DNA of 64,000 bases from Aquatica leii. Its lineage: Eukaryota; Arthropoda; Insecta; Coleoptera; Lampyridae. Where the stretch lies: NCBI GenBank assembly GCA_035610365.1, contig CM069432.1, forward strand, positions 167,460,035 through 167,524,034, read 5' to 3'. Each line of letters starts with the position of its first letter. Position 1 is the stretch's first letter. The position numbers and the translations under genes are program-made. Positions 24,436-35,218 of this stretch are shown piece by piece. A model generated the notes under the pieces. It worked only from the letters and a program-made list of their open reading frames with translations, did not search any database and had not been told where the DNA came from.

Positions 24436-24609
24436 TTAAGGGTATACTAAACGGAGCCATTTTCCATGCAAATTGAGGTACACTTTTCTTAAAAACTACT
24501 AAATCGTTTTTTGTGAAATTTTGAACACGTTTTCTTTGCATAGTTTTAAAGCTGTACAGCAGGTACAATTTAATTTAAAGAAATAGTATAGTAGTTTATT
24601 TAACGAGTT

Positions 24610-24716
24610 CCTGTGTAAATTGGACGCTTTTTTTCCCAAGAGGGCATTTTTAAACCCGAGTGAAACGAGGGTTTAAAAAGTCCTCGAGGGAAAAAAAAGC
24701 GTCCAATTTAGATAGG
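24610..24716. repeat. 107-bp hairpin MITE with exact 8-bp target duplication
   Basis: The arms (starting CCTGTGTAAATTGGACGC and ending GCGTCCAATTTAGATAGG) pair almost along their full length around a short loop near 24660. Exact AACGAGTT copies flank it at 24602-24609 and 24717-24724. AACGAGTT is not its own complement, so it is a target duplication and not an arm. An 8-bp duplication suggests hAT or a similar group. Confidence 0.75.
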
Positions 24717-25215
24717 AACGAGTTGAATACAACATTTTATTGCTCGAACAGAGACTAGGAGGCCCACAAAGTCTCAAAATCTTTAAAAAATAATTTGACG
24801 TTTATGTTGACAAGTGTGTCAAAACTGTCAAAGACGGTTTACAATAGCGTAAAATTAAAATTTATGACAGTTAAGAACAATAAAATTTTTTATTGACTTA
24901 GAAAGTTTGAAATTTTTATTGTCTTATTAAAAGTAAAGTAAAAAAGAAACCAGCTGGATTTTTAAAATTCGCTCTGCTGCGTCGCCATGAATAAGATACA
25001 AAAAAACACACTCAATTACCTGTCATAGTTTTGAAGAAAAGTGTACCGAAATAGAAAAAATACAACTGTTCAGGAGAAGCAAGAAACAAACAAGTTTTGT
25101 TTTTTATTTTTAGTAGTCGTTTTTGCTTTTCAAAGTTCTTGTTCCTGTTCGTATATTGTAGTGTTATTGTTTTACTTGTGTTTATTGCAGAGATTTTATT
25201 TTACTCGTTTCAAAT

Positions 25216-25560
25216 ATGCCGAGAACGGGTCCGGTTTTCAAGAAGAGAAAAAGGCGGTTTTCAGGTAAAAAGCCTGCAGAAATGACATCGAATGCAACTT
25301 GTTCAATAAATGTGGAGTCATCACAACCTTGCTCGACAACACAAACTGCTGTTTCTTAGGTTCTAAAATAAAACTTCAATTGCCCGAGTATTTGAAGTAT
25401 GAAAGCACTGATGTTTTCGATATTGTTTGTATCAGAGCGTTGAGTGCGGTGGTGAATTCTTTTGCTTGGTGCAAAAAATAAAATGGGCAGATTAGTTTAA
25501 ACATTGTTGCTCGGAATGGTCTAGCATTATCAGTTAATGGAAACAGGCAATTTTTGTGTA
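25216..25560 (+). pseudogene. N-terminal fragment of a TTAA-element transposase
   Basis: An ATG at 25216 starts a basic N-terminus (MPRTGPVFKKRKRRFSGKKP), typical of the N-termini of large insect transposases. It stops after about 47 codons. The neighbouring frame then has VFDIVCIRALSAVVNSF and, after another stop, NIVARNGLALSVNG. These resemble the N-terminal cysteine-containing region of the Mutator-like/YqaJ family seen at 17-18.5 and 44 kb. Recognition is moderate; it may be a related but distinct family. Confidence 0.45.
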
Positions 25561-25734
25561 ACCCATAGCTAGAAGAGTCCTTTCAAGTTTACACTTAAAT
25601 TTAAGTAACTTCTAAACCTTGTAAGTAGAGACATCGGATTTTTTGCATTCTTTGCAGAATATAGTGTAGATAAAAAAACAAAAATAAAAAAAAAATTGAT
25701 AATTTTTAAATTTTTTTATTAAGTACCCCCTTAA

Positions 25735-27860
25735 CCAAAATGTCAACCATTAAACTGAAATATGTCATTAAAATACAGGTGTTTGTTGTGGTACTGACTT
25801 GAAAATAAAAAAAAATTATTTAAACTTAGCGCGGATTTATTAAGAGGGACTTAACTATCTGTTCGCCGTACAGAAAATAGTTAGAAATATCTTTAAAAAA
25901 AATTGTAGTTTAAAAATTAGTAGTAGAATTGCCAAAAAAGCTAACTTTTGACTAAAAATGCATTGCAAAATAAAAGTTTTTTTTTCTTTTAAAAACGAAT
26001 TGTATTTTAAAAACTACAGCAGATAAATATTGTGTAGAAACCATCATAAAATTAAGTGTCGAATTCAAAAATGTAATAAACATTATAGCATTCTATTTAA
26101 AATAAGATACTTGGTACCTATAGACTTTTGATATAATCGAAAATGATGTATAAATAAGAAAACTATTATGACTAGTACCATTCAAAATTATACAAAAACA
26201 TAAATTTTTAAAATTTAGATACGTTTACGTTTTTGTAAACGTTCAATGCCGGATTAGTAAATAGGCCACGACCTATGAGCCCCGTACATTGACAAAGAGA
26301 AAATTAAAATATTTAATTATTAATTAATTATTCACATTTCTAGACGTCACTATGTATTCAATCTCGACGGATAGGGCTGCTGTAAAAAAATCGACATTTA
26401 AAATTAATTGTTTCTTATAACAAAGGATATAAAGTATAATTTATACAAGTATCTTACAAAAATTAATTTTAGTCTATGCAATATAAGCTTTAAAAGTTAT
26501 TTTTAGATCAAATAATTAAAGTGGTGGACAAAGACAAATTGAACATCCTAAACATTGTTTACGTAATTGTTCTACAATCTAAATATTTTTTGTAACTCAA
26601 AAAAGGTTTACTTAATAAGAAAATTGAAATTAAATTTTGTCACTGTTTAACCAAGAAATTGTCAACTACGTTGTAATAAACTTACATTATAAAGATAGTC
26701 CATCTCTCCACATGAGCGATAAATCGCCATATATGACTTATTCCCAGGAAGTTGCTATTATGTTGAGAACCACATTTACAGTATCTGTACACAAGCCCGA
26801 TGTTTTAAACTGATATAGTGTATTTTCAATCGCTGTGTGGTATTTTTCTAATCAGAAAAAATGTCTGAAAATTGAGTTCTCTAAATATAACGCATGGAAA
26901 ACCGTACGCATATTATATAGACCAAGAGTACACAATCTACGCTCTATTTAGTTGTTTGCCGTTGACATGTTTTATGAATATCAGAGAAAGAGTAAATTTA
27001 TTTTTCCTGTCTTCGTATTGCCGAAGCCAAGAAATTGCCATCCAAACGTTGATATTTCATAGGATTTACAATACACTAAAAAACTTTTATTTATTTGATG
27101 TTGTTTATTTATAAATCAATATAATTTTTATATTATAATTTTAACAAATTTCGGTTTTGTTGAAGTAATTAAACTTTGGCTTCGTCCAGTAAAAGAACAG
27201 TCAGTAGTACGTCATTATCTGAAATGGTCCACCGCCATCGTTTTACTAGTAGACGTGCTTGAACAAATTTTGAGTGGATTTGCTATTGACTTACAATTGT
27301 TGTAAAGTTTAAGAAAGCTTTGTCGCACAATGTTCTTTGAAAGCTGACATTCCACATTTATTTAAAAAAAAATCACAATAAACATTTCAGCTATGTTGAT
27401 GTGTAACTGACAGAATGCTGGGAGTAAAAAACAAATACGCCCGAGATTACACAACGTTTATTTTAAGAGACAATTTTTGAAGAAACTCTCAAGATATTGA
27501 TGGCCTAGGGCCTCTATGTGGTTTATTTCGGCACTGTTAACGTCTAATAATATATTATTTTTGAGACATGAAGGAGAGAAAAGTTTACTGTAATAAAACA
27601 GAAACTGATATATTTCATACAAATAGGCTGTTAATTTTGAGTCAAGCTGCTATTAGAACAAATATTTTGAAAAAGAATTGTATGGATTTTATAATACATC
27701 AATTGAAGAAAACGTTTTCTTTTATCATTCAAAAGTTTCTTAATGTAATCGTAGAAAAAAACCATAGTTATGACAAGTACTGCTTTACAATTTATAATTA
27801 TACTGTTCTTGACACCAATGTGTACACACATCAACATTATTAGTATGTTACCGTTGGATG
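25735..27860. other. AT-rich intergenic, no supported gene
   Basis: A 91-aa frame at 27568-27843 and an 80-aa frame at 26872-27114 are open, but they show no motif and their composition matches the background. I treat them as chance frames. Confidence 0.45.
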
Positions 27861-28060
27861 TTACGCACTTAGAATATTAGTCGAATCTACACCATCCGAG
27901 TTAAATAATCTTCTTGTAACTTTTGGAGTTATTTGTCTAAACATTTTCCAACTAGGTAGTTTACTTCTAAATTTTACCATCAACCCAAATTCACCTTCCT
28001 CAAACATGTCCAGATTATTTTCCGTTAGCCACACAAGGGATGTAACGTCAATTTCTTTCT
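27861..28060 (-). CDS. Isolated terminal exon, SAM-like domain
   Basis: On the - strand a polypyrimidine tract and TTTTTCTTAG are followed by an open frame from 28060 to a stop at 27861-27863, about 66 codons. It begins KEIDVTSLVWLTENNLDMF and continues with a GLMVKF block and a Lys/Arg-rich tail. The spacing EID...L..LTE..L resembles the core of SAM domains (protein interaction modules). No upstream exon was found, so it may be the last exon of a gene outside this stretch or a relic. It is not a confident gene. Confidence 0.35.
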
Positions 28061-28635
28061 CTAAGAAAAATGCAAATGCACAAGAATTTTATTTCATTGC
28101 AAAAAACTAAGTCATACATGCCAAAAAATTTGCAAGCTTTGCGACATGGTTCTAATATATAACGAAAGTGAACAATATTCAGAATCAGAGTCAATACTTA
28201 CTGTTGAGTTTGTTATTAGTTTCTAATAGTTTCCAATCATTTACTAATTGATGTAGTGAGTTATAGGTTATATATTACAAGCAACTATAAAATAATAGAT
28301 CTAAGTCATATAGTTCCAAACAAAAGACTGTCGGACTCACGTTACACGTTAATTTATGTTTGCCACAGCTCTAGCAAGTTTAGCATAGATTGCGAAACTT
28401 AACTCAAATTAAATTGCTGATACCTTATTTTAGACCAGCATAGAACAAATAGTGATAACATAAATGCTTACTTGAAGTGCCTACTTGTGGTTTCGTAGTA
28501 ATTTATTATGTACTTTAATCGTCGATATCATTTCTTATAAAAATTGGTTGAATTGGATCAATTTGTAGTCTTAATTTCAACAAAAACTTTTTTCTTGTAT
28601 CATTATAATTATGAATGACTTAATAAAAACATGTT
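28061..28635. other. AT-rich intergenic, nothing recognised
   Basis: No gene or repeat was seen. It could contain upstream exons of the SAM-like frame, but no convincing donor or acceptor pairs were found. Confidence 0.4.
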
Positions 28636-28768
28636 TGCATTGCAATAAGAAATTTACTTTTAAGTTTTGAAACATGTAGGTTTAATTTTATTTGAATGTG
28701 GATCAATTTTAGAAAAGAAGCAAATATGAAATTGCAATGATTAAATTTAGCATAATATTTCTCTCCGA
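28636..28768 (-). repeat. Partial copy of the 43.4-kb MITE
   Basis: The complement of this segment aligns with 43412-43555, sharing GGAGAGAAATATTAT, TTTAATCATT and AAAATTGATCCAC. Only one half of the element is present. Confidence 0.65.
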
Positions 28769-29659
28769 ATTTTTTACACAGTATTTTCCCGGAAAAAAAT
28801 ATTTTATTTTTGAAAAATGCATAGAACAAATACGCTCAAAAATGTATTTATACAGAGAAGAGTATAAAATAGTTTTGCGCTATACTTATAACAAATAGGT
28901 TATTTGTAAATTAACTTAACATTGAACATAACCATACTATAAAATTTATATAAAGATTTAATTCTATTATTTATTAAAAAACTTTTTTTAATTTCTATCA
29001 CTTGAATTGAAAATTCTTCTTACGTACATTATTAATAAATGCGCATAAAGCATATAACACAAACACTTGAAAAAAAATCGTATCTTTGCAATATAAATTC
29101 TGAAGATTGACTGTTTACGTGTATCGTAATTTGAATTCTCGACTTTCCTGTGTCTACTAAAATAAATGTAACGTAAATAGCGATAAGATAAGCCTATGGA
29201 AAAAAAGGTACTCAAAAATCGAAATTGACTTCTCCTAGAATGAGTACATTTTAACTTTTAATATATTAAAAAGTACTCAGATATTGATACCTTTAATTAT
29301 TTAACTATAAATAAGTACTAATACAAATACGTACCGAAGAACATATTAGCACAATGTTATAGTAAGCAAAAAAAAAGTTTATTACTTCTTTTGTTACACG
29401 AATTTGTATGAAAATCTATTATTTACCTATGTTGTTACTGAACTTTGTTTAATTAAAGTCTACTATTTTCTTTTCACGGTTTTAATTATTGTGGGTTTAA
29501 GTTCGTTTGATTGACAACAAACTCAACTGATCTCTAGTTTGTATGTATCAGAAATTATAGCTGTGGTTTTTGATTGAAGCACTTTTGCATAGAAGGTCAT
29601 TTTGTGTTTTATTTGCAAGTTTCGACAAATCAGCATTTTAATATACCAAAAAATAAAGG
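28769..29659. other. AT-rich intergenic, nothing recognised
   Basis: No supported feature was found. Short open frames on the - strand have no motif. Confidence 0.45.
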
Positions 29660-30095
29660 AAACAAACAAACAAACTTTTTAATTCAAACTATTTTATTAA
29701 ACCAAGTTTTTATTTTTGTTTTATCGTTTTTATAAAATATCACGATATATAACATACAAATTAATTGAGATGATAATTAGAAACGAACTAAGAGAATCAA
29801 TCTAAAATTAGTTTAGGTAACTCAAATAGGTTCACATAGAAGTTTGTTTAATATAAGTTTCTTCATAAAAATTTAGTTTTGATATCCAAATTTTTATTAA
29901 ACAAACTTACATAAACCGATTTAAATCAACCAAACTAATTTTATCTTAAATTTTTTAGTTTGTTAATAATTATTGTCTTAATTGATTTCTTTGTTATATA
30001 CAAACAAAAAAATAAAAACTTTGAACATAAAACTTTGTTTTATATGCTTAGTTACAATAAAAAGTTTGTTTGAAATCAACGAACAATCTTTTTAA
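29660..30095. repeat. About 430-bp imperfect palindrome (foldback MITE)
   Basis: The left half from AAACAAACTTTTTAATT (about 29666) is the inverted complement of the right half ending near 30075, with the centre at about 29875-29890 (AGTTTTGATATCC). Matched blocks include AAATTAGTTTAGG and AGTTTGTTTAATA with their complements. The sequence would fold into one long hairpin. No frame is present. Confidence 0.7.
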
Positions 30096-30319
30096 CTAGT
30101 CGTTGTTAACAGTGACTAGAAGTGCAGTTAACGTGCGGACAAACTGTTTTGGGCATTTGCACATTCATTATATATAGAATAGTTGAAAATATAGAATCGG
30201 CAACAGTGCGTTAACAACAATGAAGGTAGCACATAACCTATAAACATCATGATGTAATGTGTTCATGTACTAAGTTGTACTAGTAAGTTTTGTTAAATAC
30301 ATTAAATATAAATTACTGA

Positions 30320-31813
30320 TAGCCGGTTGCACAAGAGTTTGCTTAATTGGCGATTTACTAATCGTCGATTAAAGATGATGGTTGATTAACATTCAAATGC
30401 GTTGCACAAAACAATTTAACTTATGATTAACGGTCCATTAGTTAATCGACCATTAACTACTAGTCAACTTGACAACCGCGCGTTTTAATGTCAGTTTATG
30501 AAATAAAAATGACTACCAAAAAGGAAGTTATTTACAAATATTTACTCAAAACAAGAAAGAAACGTTAATAAATATTGTAGTAAAGTGAGTATTACTACAT
30601 TATTTACGTTTTCTTATAAATAGTTACATTATCATTATGGAAAATATTTCTTCTGTATATATAGCTAAGTTTTATTTTATGTTTACCGATAAAAAATTTC
30701 TAATTCTATAAAATTTCTTGCTTAACTTCTTTATCCTTAACTTTAGATAACAATATAAAGGAGTGACTCGCTAAAGGATTTACCTATAGTTGAAAAAAAA
30801 TGTTCGGTGTCAACAAACATTACCAACGAATGTAATGCATCGACTAAAATAGGCTTCCGAACAGCAAAATACCTGAAACTTTGTTTGTATATATGAAACT
30901 GAAGATAAAACAGATCTGTGAAACAGGACATGTAAGCAAGGACTTAAAAGTTGTATTATGTATGATGAAAAAAATTGTTCCTCGTGGAGTTTTCAACCTC
31001 TTAATAACTGCCGATCAGAAGGTTTTGCTAGCAAACATTGCATACCAAACTGAGCCACCTAGAAATTGATTTGAAGTACAGCTTACTATTTTGGTAAATT
31101 GGGAGATAATTACAATCTAATATTAATTTAAAAATGAGCAAATGAGAATCATTTCATGTGGCTGAACCTCAACCTGGATTATCTCTTATTCTTGTCTTTC
31201 GCACACTCCTATTTACTGTAGAACCTGTAACTGTTCGGTAGCTCTAGGCATCTTCATATATTGATGGGAGAGCCTGACAATTTCATTTGTGATATGCTGG
31301 ATAGAGCATTAATATTTCTTGCATCAAAGGATTTGTTTCGATACCTTGTTGGTTCGATTATATCTTTAATTGCATGTACCAAGTTTATAATGGTGGCCTT
31401 CTTTAAACAAAACCTCTTCTTAAAATCAATGTCGTTTAACAATTCAAAAGGATTTTCTCTATCTCTTATAAACCTTATGCAGCGAAGCTGTCTTCAAAGC
31501 TACTCGAGAAAGAAGACGACAAGTGGAACAACATAATTATTTTTGTTTAATTATGTTTTTAATAAATTTGTATTAAACTAAACTTGAATTAAACGTAGCT
31601 ATAATTTATTAGTTTTGACTGTAAATCATGAACTTTTTATTATTAAAAAACTTTAATTGTAGGTTAATCAGTCAAATATCGCCAATTACATAATCTTTTG
31701 TTAACAAGAGTTTAATCGGAGATTATAGTTTTGTGGCCCGTTAAAAGATGATCATACTTTAATCAAAGATTAAACACTAATTAACGGCCAATTATCTTTT
31801 GTGCAACCCGCTA
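30320..31813 (-). mobile_element. PIF/Harbinger-like element (about 1.5 kb)
   Basis: The left end TAGCCGGTTGCACAAGAG and the complement of the right end TAGCGGGTTGCACAAAAG form terminal inverted repeats. Flanks are TGA and TAA, close to a 3-bp duplication. Both ends hold extra copies of TTGCACAAAA and of CGATTAAA-type words, as subterminal repeats. A transposase remnant lies inside on the - strand. Confidence 0.65.
31200..31450 (-). pseudogene. Harbinger transposase fragment
   Basis: The frame 31442-31254 reads DFKKRFCLKKATIINLV and later INALSSISQMKLSG. This resembles the N-terminal part of Harbinger nucleases (FRL.K.....L...I..., then a QLL.AL..LA.G type helix). It is short and ends in stops; the catalytic core was not found. 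Confidence 0.5.
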
Positions 31814-31964
31814 TAAGTATTACAATAAATAATTATTAAATAACATGAAGGCATCATAAAACATGGTGCAGTTGTAGACCAACTAAAAAAAATTGAAGTG
31901 ATGCTTGAAATAAATTTAGAGAATAGTAAGAACTCGTGGTAAATGTTGAAAAATATTTTTTTAA

Positions 31965-33225
31965 ATGGAGATACAAAGGCCTAAGAAAATAAGCTTTGAA
32001 GGAAACGTGTTAAAAATTTTTAGAAAGTTTATGCAAAATTTTGAAATATATTTAGTAGCGACTGAAACAAATGAGAAATTCGATAAACAGAAGATTGCTT
32101 TGTCTTTTAATTGAGAATTGGCAAGAAAGCGTTGAAATTTTTAATACTTTAAAACTATCGGAGAGTGATCGTAAAAAATTAACAAAAGTTGTAAAAGAAT
32201 TTCAATCTTACACAAACCGGAAGAAAAAAGTTGTATACGAAAGATTTAAATATTTTAGTGGGAAGCACAACAAAAATAAAAATTTTTAATGCAGAAATTA
32301 CAAAGTCACAGGTACAACGTCGGTGAATTTTCAATGTAAAATACAAAGAAAAAAAAACAATTGCACAAATCAAGAATTCCAGTTGAGAAAAAAAATTTAA
32401 TGTTACAGGTGCCAACAGTCACATGGTCCGAGAGACTGTAAAACATTTGGGCAAAAATCTCATAAGTGTGGAATATTAAACTTTTTTCCCAAGGCATGCA
32501 AGGTTCGTAAAATTCAAAATGTGGAAACGGAACAAGAAGCTGATGTTTTAGGTATAAATACTATTAATGTTAACAATGTGTCATATTTAAATGAAAAATG
32601 TATGAATGAATTGAGTGTGCGGAATGAAATGATGATTAAATTTAAAAATGATACAAGGGCAGAAGTTAATGTACTACCCGTTAAAATATTGAAACAAAAT
32701 TTTACAAATGTCAAGCTGAATAAAACTACTGCCAAATTACAAGCTAATGGTGGTTGTAATGTAAAAACTGTCGAAGAAATAAAATATAAATGTAATTATA
32801 AAAATGAAACTCAAATTTTAAAATTTGTTGTAGTAGGATGTGATCGTGTACTAATTATAGGGTAACAGTCGAGTATAAAATTAAATATAATAAAAAAAAA
32901 GATAGACACTTTGACGTGTAATGATAGAAATAGTTTCATAGCACAAAACCTACATTACCTACAATTAAGACTACAAATTGATCAAAATTGATCAAATCTA
33001 TACAATTCTTTCTCAAAATATTTGTTCTAATAAAATAAAAGTTTTATTTAAGCGTACATCGACTTCAAACCAACAGCCCTATTTGCATAAAATATATCAG
33101 TTTTTGCTTTAGTACAGTAAACTTTTCTCTCCGTGTAGCAGAGTCTCTTAGAAGGGTTCCGATCAAAATTAAAGTAAAATTAAAACATATATTAGATGAG
33201 TTGGAAAAAAGAGGGATTATATTAT
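31965..33225 (+). pseudogene. Gypsy gag-protease-RT relic, left part
   Basis: An ATG at 31965 begins a Gag-like stretch (KISFEGNVLKIFRKFMQNFE), shifts frame near 32090, and continues as QESVEIFNTLKLSESDRKK in the frame 32071-32289. A zinc-knuckle region CYRCQQSHGPRDCKTFGQK..KC follows near 32405-32470. The frame 32521-32865 holds the protease site FKNDTRAEVNVLP (about 32640-32680), with Arg in place of Gly. RT entry motifs RRVPIKIKVK and ELEKRGII lie at about 33157-33225. The frame then jumps to 34585, where the next RT motif resumes. Nested insertions are a MITE near 33010-33140, a 1.36-kb unknown segment, and the Penelope element. Confidence 0.75.
33010..33140 (+). repeat. Partial copy of the 43.4-kb MITE inside gypsy
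   Basis: AATAAAATA.AAGTTT, AAGCGTACATCG and AACCAACAGCC match 43565-43625. The right tip TCTCCGTGTAG matches the element's end. The left half is absent or too diverged to recognise. Confidence 0.6.
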
Positions 33226-34584
33226 AACCCCGTAAACACAAAATTGATAATGTTTAGTAACAGTTTCAAAACAAAAAATTTATATTTCACTTCCGTTTTA
33301 AACATAAAAAAACCTAAGTGCAATAAAATAGCTGTAAGTACATCGCCGTTTCACTTGTTTGAATCAGTATAGTTTGGGCAATTTAAATTAAAATCTGTTG
33401 CAAAATAAATGTTGCAATTGGTTTACATTTTAAAAGCTTCGTTCTTAAATTGATACTAAATGATCAAAAAATATATGATTTTCTTGTTTCAATAAAAAAC
33501 TGAGACAATTCTTTTGATAATATACATTAGTTTTGGTTTTAAAACAAAACAATTAAATCGATAATATTTTGAATGCAGGTTTTAAATTTTATTGTACAAT
33601 AAATATTTTTAAATATAATTTCACATCGAGTTTCAATAGGTTTAGGTTTTGCAATTAACCAGATTATTTACCAATTATTTTTTGAATATCGCAATTTTCT
33701 TTAATGTGTTCTTTTTAGGGAAGCGTCAATAACAGCATCAGTTACTGTTGGGCAGCAACTTTTAACCGCATCTGTAACATAGAAATAAATATTTCATTTA
33801 TATACATAATCAATAAGTTACACAAAATTAATTACATTTTGATAACCAAAAAAAAACACAAACTCAATATAAATATCACTTTAGCCATCAAAAGAAAATT
33901 ATAAAAACACTGTGAATATCTTTAGCTGTACGTACATAATTGTATAGAAAACTGAACTGTTATTAATGACACTGGAACCATAATTAATTCTAAACTATAA
34001 TCAGATTTACGCAATAATCAACCTTAACGAAACCATGTGTGTTGCATTCTTTTTTATACAAATTGAAACATGATAAATAAAGAACAGAAATGATGATAAT
34101 ATTGACTACATTTATAGATTATAATAAAGTGTTTCAACTTACCGTTTATTGTTTCATTTAGTAATTGTACACACAGCATCACTTATCAAACGACAACTTG
34201 CAGCAGCAGCACTAATCAAAAGGATAGCAACGACTAATGCTGACTAATCACAAAGTATTTGTTTTTACTAAAACAAGTTTAAAACGATTCTACTGTTTTG
34301 AAAATAACTCAATCTCATTCAATCGATTTTAAAACAATTCTAGTTATTTCAAAAACATTTGATTTTATCAAACTGTTTTTAAATGATTGCTAATTACTGG
34401 GAAGAAATTGCAAGTACTTAAACAATTTAAAAATGATTACAAAAAATTGGAACTTTTGCAATTTATTCACTGTCAGTTACATGTAAATGAAATAAAAATG
34501 AAACTAAGACAAAGCAACGTAATGAAACAATTGTTTTAATTTTGTGACTGTAACAGTTCCAATCTGTATTTATTGGGAAGTAAG
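33226..34584. other. 1.36-kb unknown insertion in the gypsy relic
   Basis: The gypsy RT frame stops after ELEKRGII (33225) and picks up at KVSNPNQWVSNLVIVEK (about 34585), the next expected motif. The DNA between therefore is an insertion. It has no long frame and no terminal repeats that I can recognise. Confidence 0.55.
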
Positions 34585-35007
34585 GTTAGTAATCCTAATC
34601 AATGGGTTAGTAATTTAGTAATAGTAGAAAAAACAAACGGAAATTTAAGACTTTGTATGGATCGAGATTCCCAAAACTGTATTTACCAAGTTCCATGTGA
34701 ATGTGGCAAAGCATACGTGGGGGAAACCAAAAGACCACTTGACATCAGACTGAAAGAACATCAGACGCACACACAGAGAGGAGAGACTTCTAAGTCCGGC
34801 ATCGCGCAACATTCGTGGGATAACCAACATCGAATGAAATGGTCGGAAGCAAAAATCATACACAGAGAGGAACATTGGTACAAACGGAAATTTAAAGAAG
34901 TGGCATTCATCAACAACAACAAAGAAATTTTCAGCCAGCCAAGTGTCGAGATAAGCAACATATGGAAACTACTTATCGAACCTCTAAAACAACTTAAACT
35001 TGACTAA
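34573..35007 (+). CDS. Chimeric frame: gypsy RT fragment joined to Penelope GIY-YIG end
   Basis: The frame is open for 144 codons. The first 30 residues (WVSNLVIVEKTNGNLRLCMD) are gypsy RT. At 34662 the sequence switches, in frame, into the C-terminal GIY-YIG endonuclease part of Penelope, from DSQNCIYQVPCECGKAYVGE to the natural stop at 35007. This is the 5' partial Penelope unit (left pseudo-LTR) that landed in the gypsy relic. It is very probably an accident of insertion and not a gene; its RT part lacks a catalytic site. Confidence 0.7.
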   Translation: MGSKVSNPNQWVSNLVIVEKTNGNLRLCMDRDSQNCIYQVPCECGKAYVGETKRPLDIRLKEHQTHTQRGETSKSGIAQHSWDNQHRMKWSEAKIIHREEHWYKRKFKEVAFINNNKEIFSQPSVEISNIWKLLIEPLKQLKLD

Positions 35008-35218
35008 GTAATTTTGTTAATTAATCTGTTACGCTAAATTGATTTTGTACGCTTGAACGCTTCATCGAACATGTCTTTAGTATATAAGCTCCAGTAGTTT
35101 CTAAGTTTGTTAGTATTCACCTGATGACGATTGCAGATACCACAGCAATCGAAACGTTGTGTATATTCATTTCAAAATAATAAACAATGAAAGTTCAGCA
35201 GAATGTTATTACTTCGCA
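34662..35218 (+). repeat. Penelope left pseudo-LTR (557 bp)
   Basis: It begins TCGAGATTCCCAAAACTG and ends ACTTCGCA, as does the right copy. It is expected to contain the promoter for the downstream frame, which starts at 35187 inside it. Confidence 0.9.
35111..35168 (+). ncRNA. Hammerhead ribozyme motif, Penelope left pseudo-LTR
   Basis: CTGATGA (35121-35127) is followed by stem II GATTGC/GCAATC (35129-35134 and 35145-35150), then GAAAC and GTT, with predicted cleavage after 35158. Stem I pairs AGTATTCAC (before the core) with GTGTATATT (after cleavage): three pairs, one mismatch, then five more. Stem III is only AC/GT, within the palindrome AACGTT, so it may work as a dimer. One extra C follows CTGATGA. 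Hammerheads with short stem III are known in Penelope-like elements; activity here is inferred. Confidence 0.7.

Larger units (their letters stand above)
24440..25730 (+). mobile_element. Second TTAA-flanked element (1.3 kb)
   Basis: TTAA at 24436-24439 precedes GGGTATACT. The right end is AGTACCCCC at 25730, followed by TTAA (25731-25734). The right tip matches the tips of the 16-22 kb element (GGGGGTACT on the complement); the left tip is a poorer match. It holds an N-terminal transposase-like frame (25216-25560) and a nested hairpin MITE. It is probably an internally deleted relative of the larger element. Confidence 0.45.

Noticed and set aside
26872..27114. 80-codon frame (+)
   Set aside because: No domain, no promoter or splice evidence; background composition.
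27568..27843. 91-codon open frame (+) with an antisense partner
   Set aside because: Amino-acid content follows local AT richness, both strands are open over the same stretch, and there is no motif, signal peptide or splice support.
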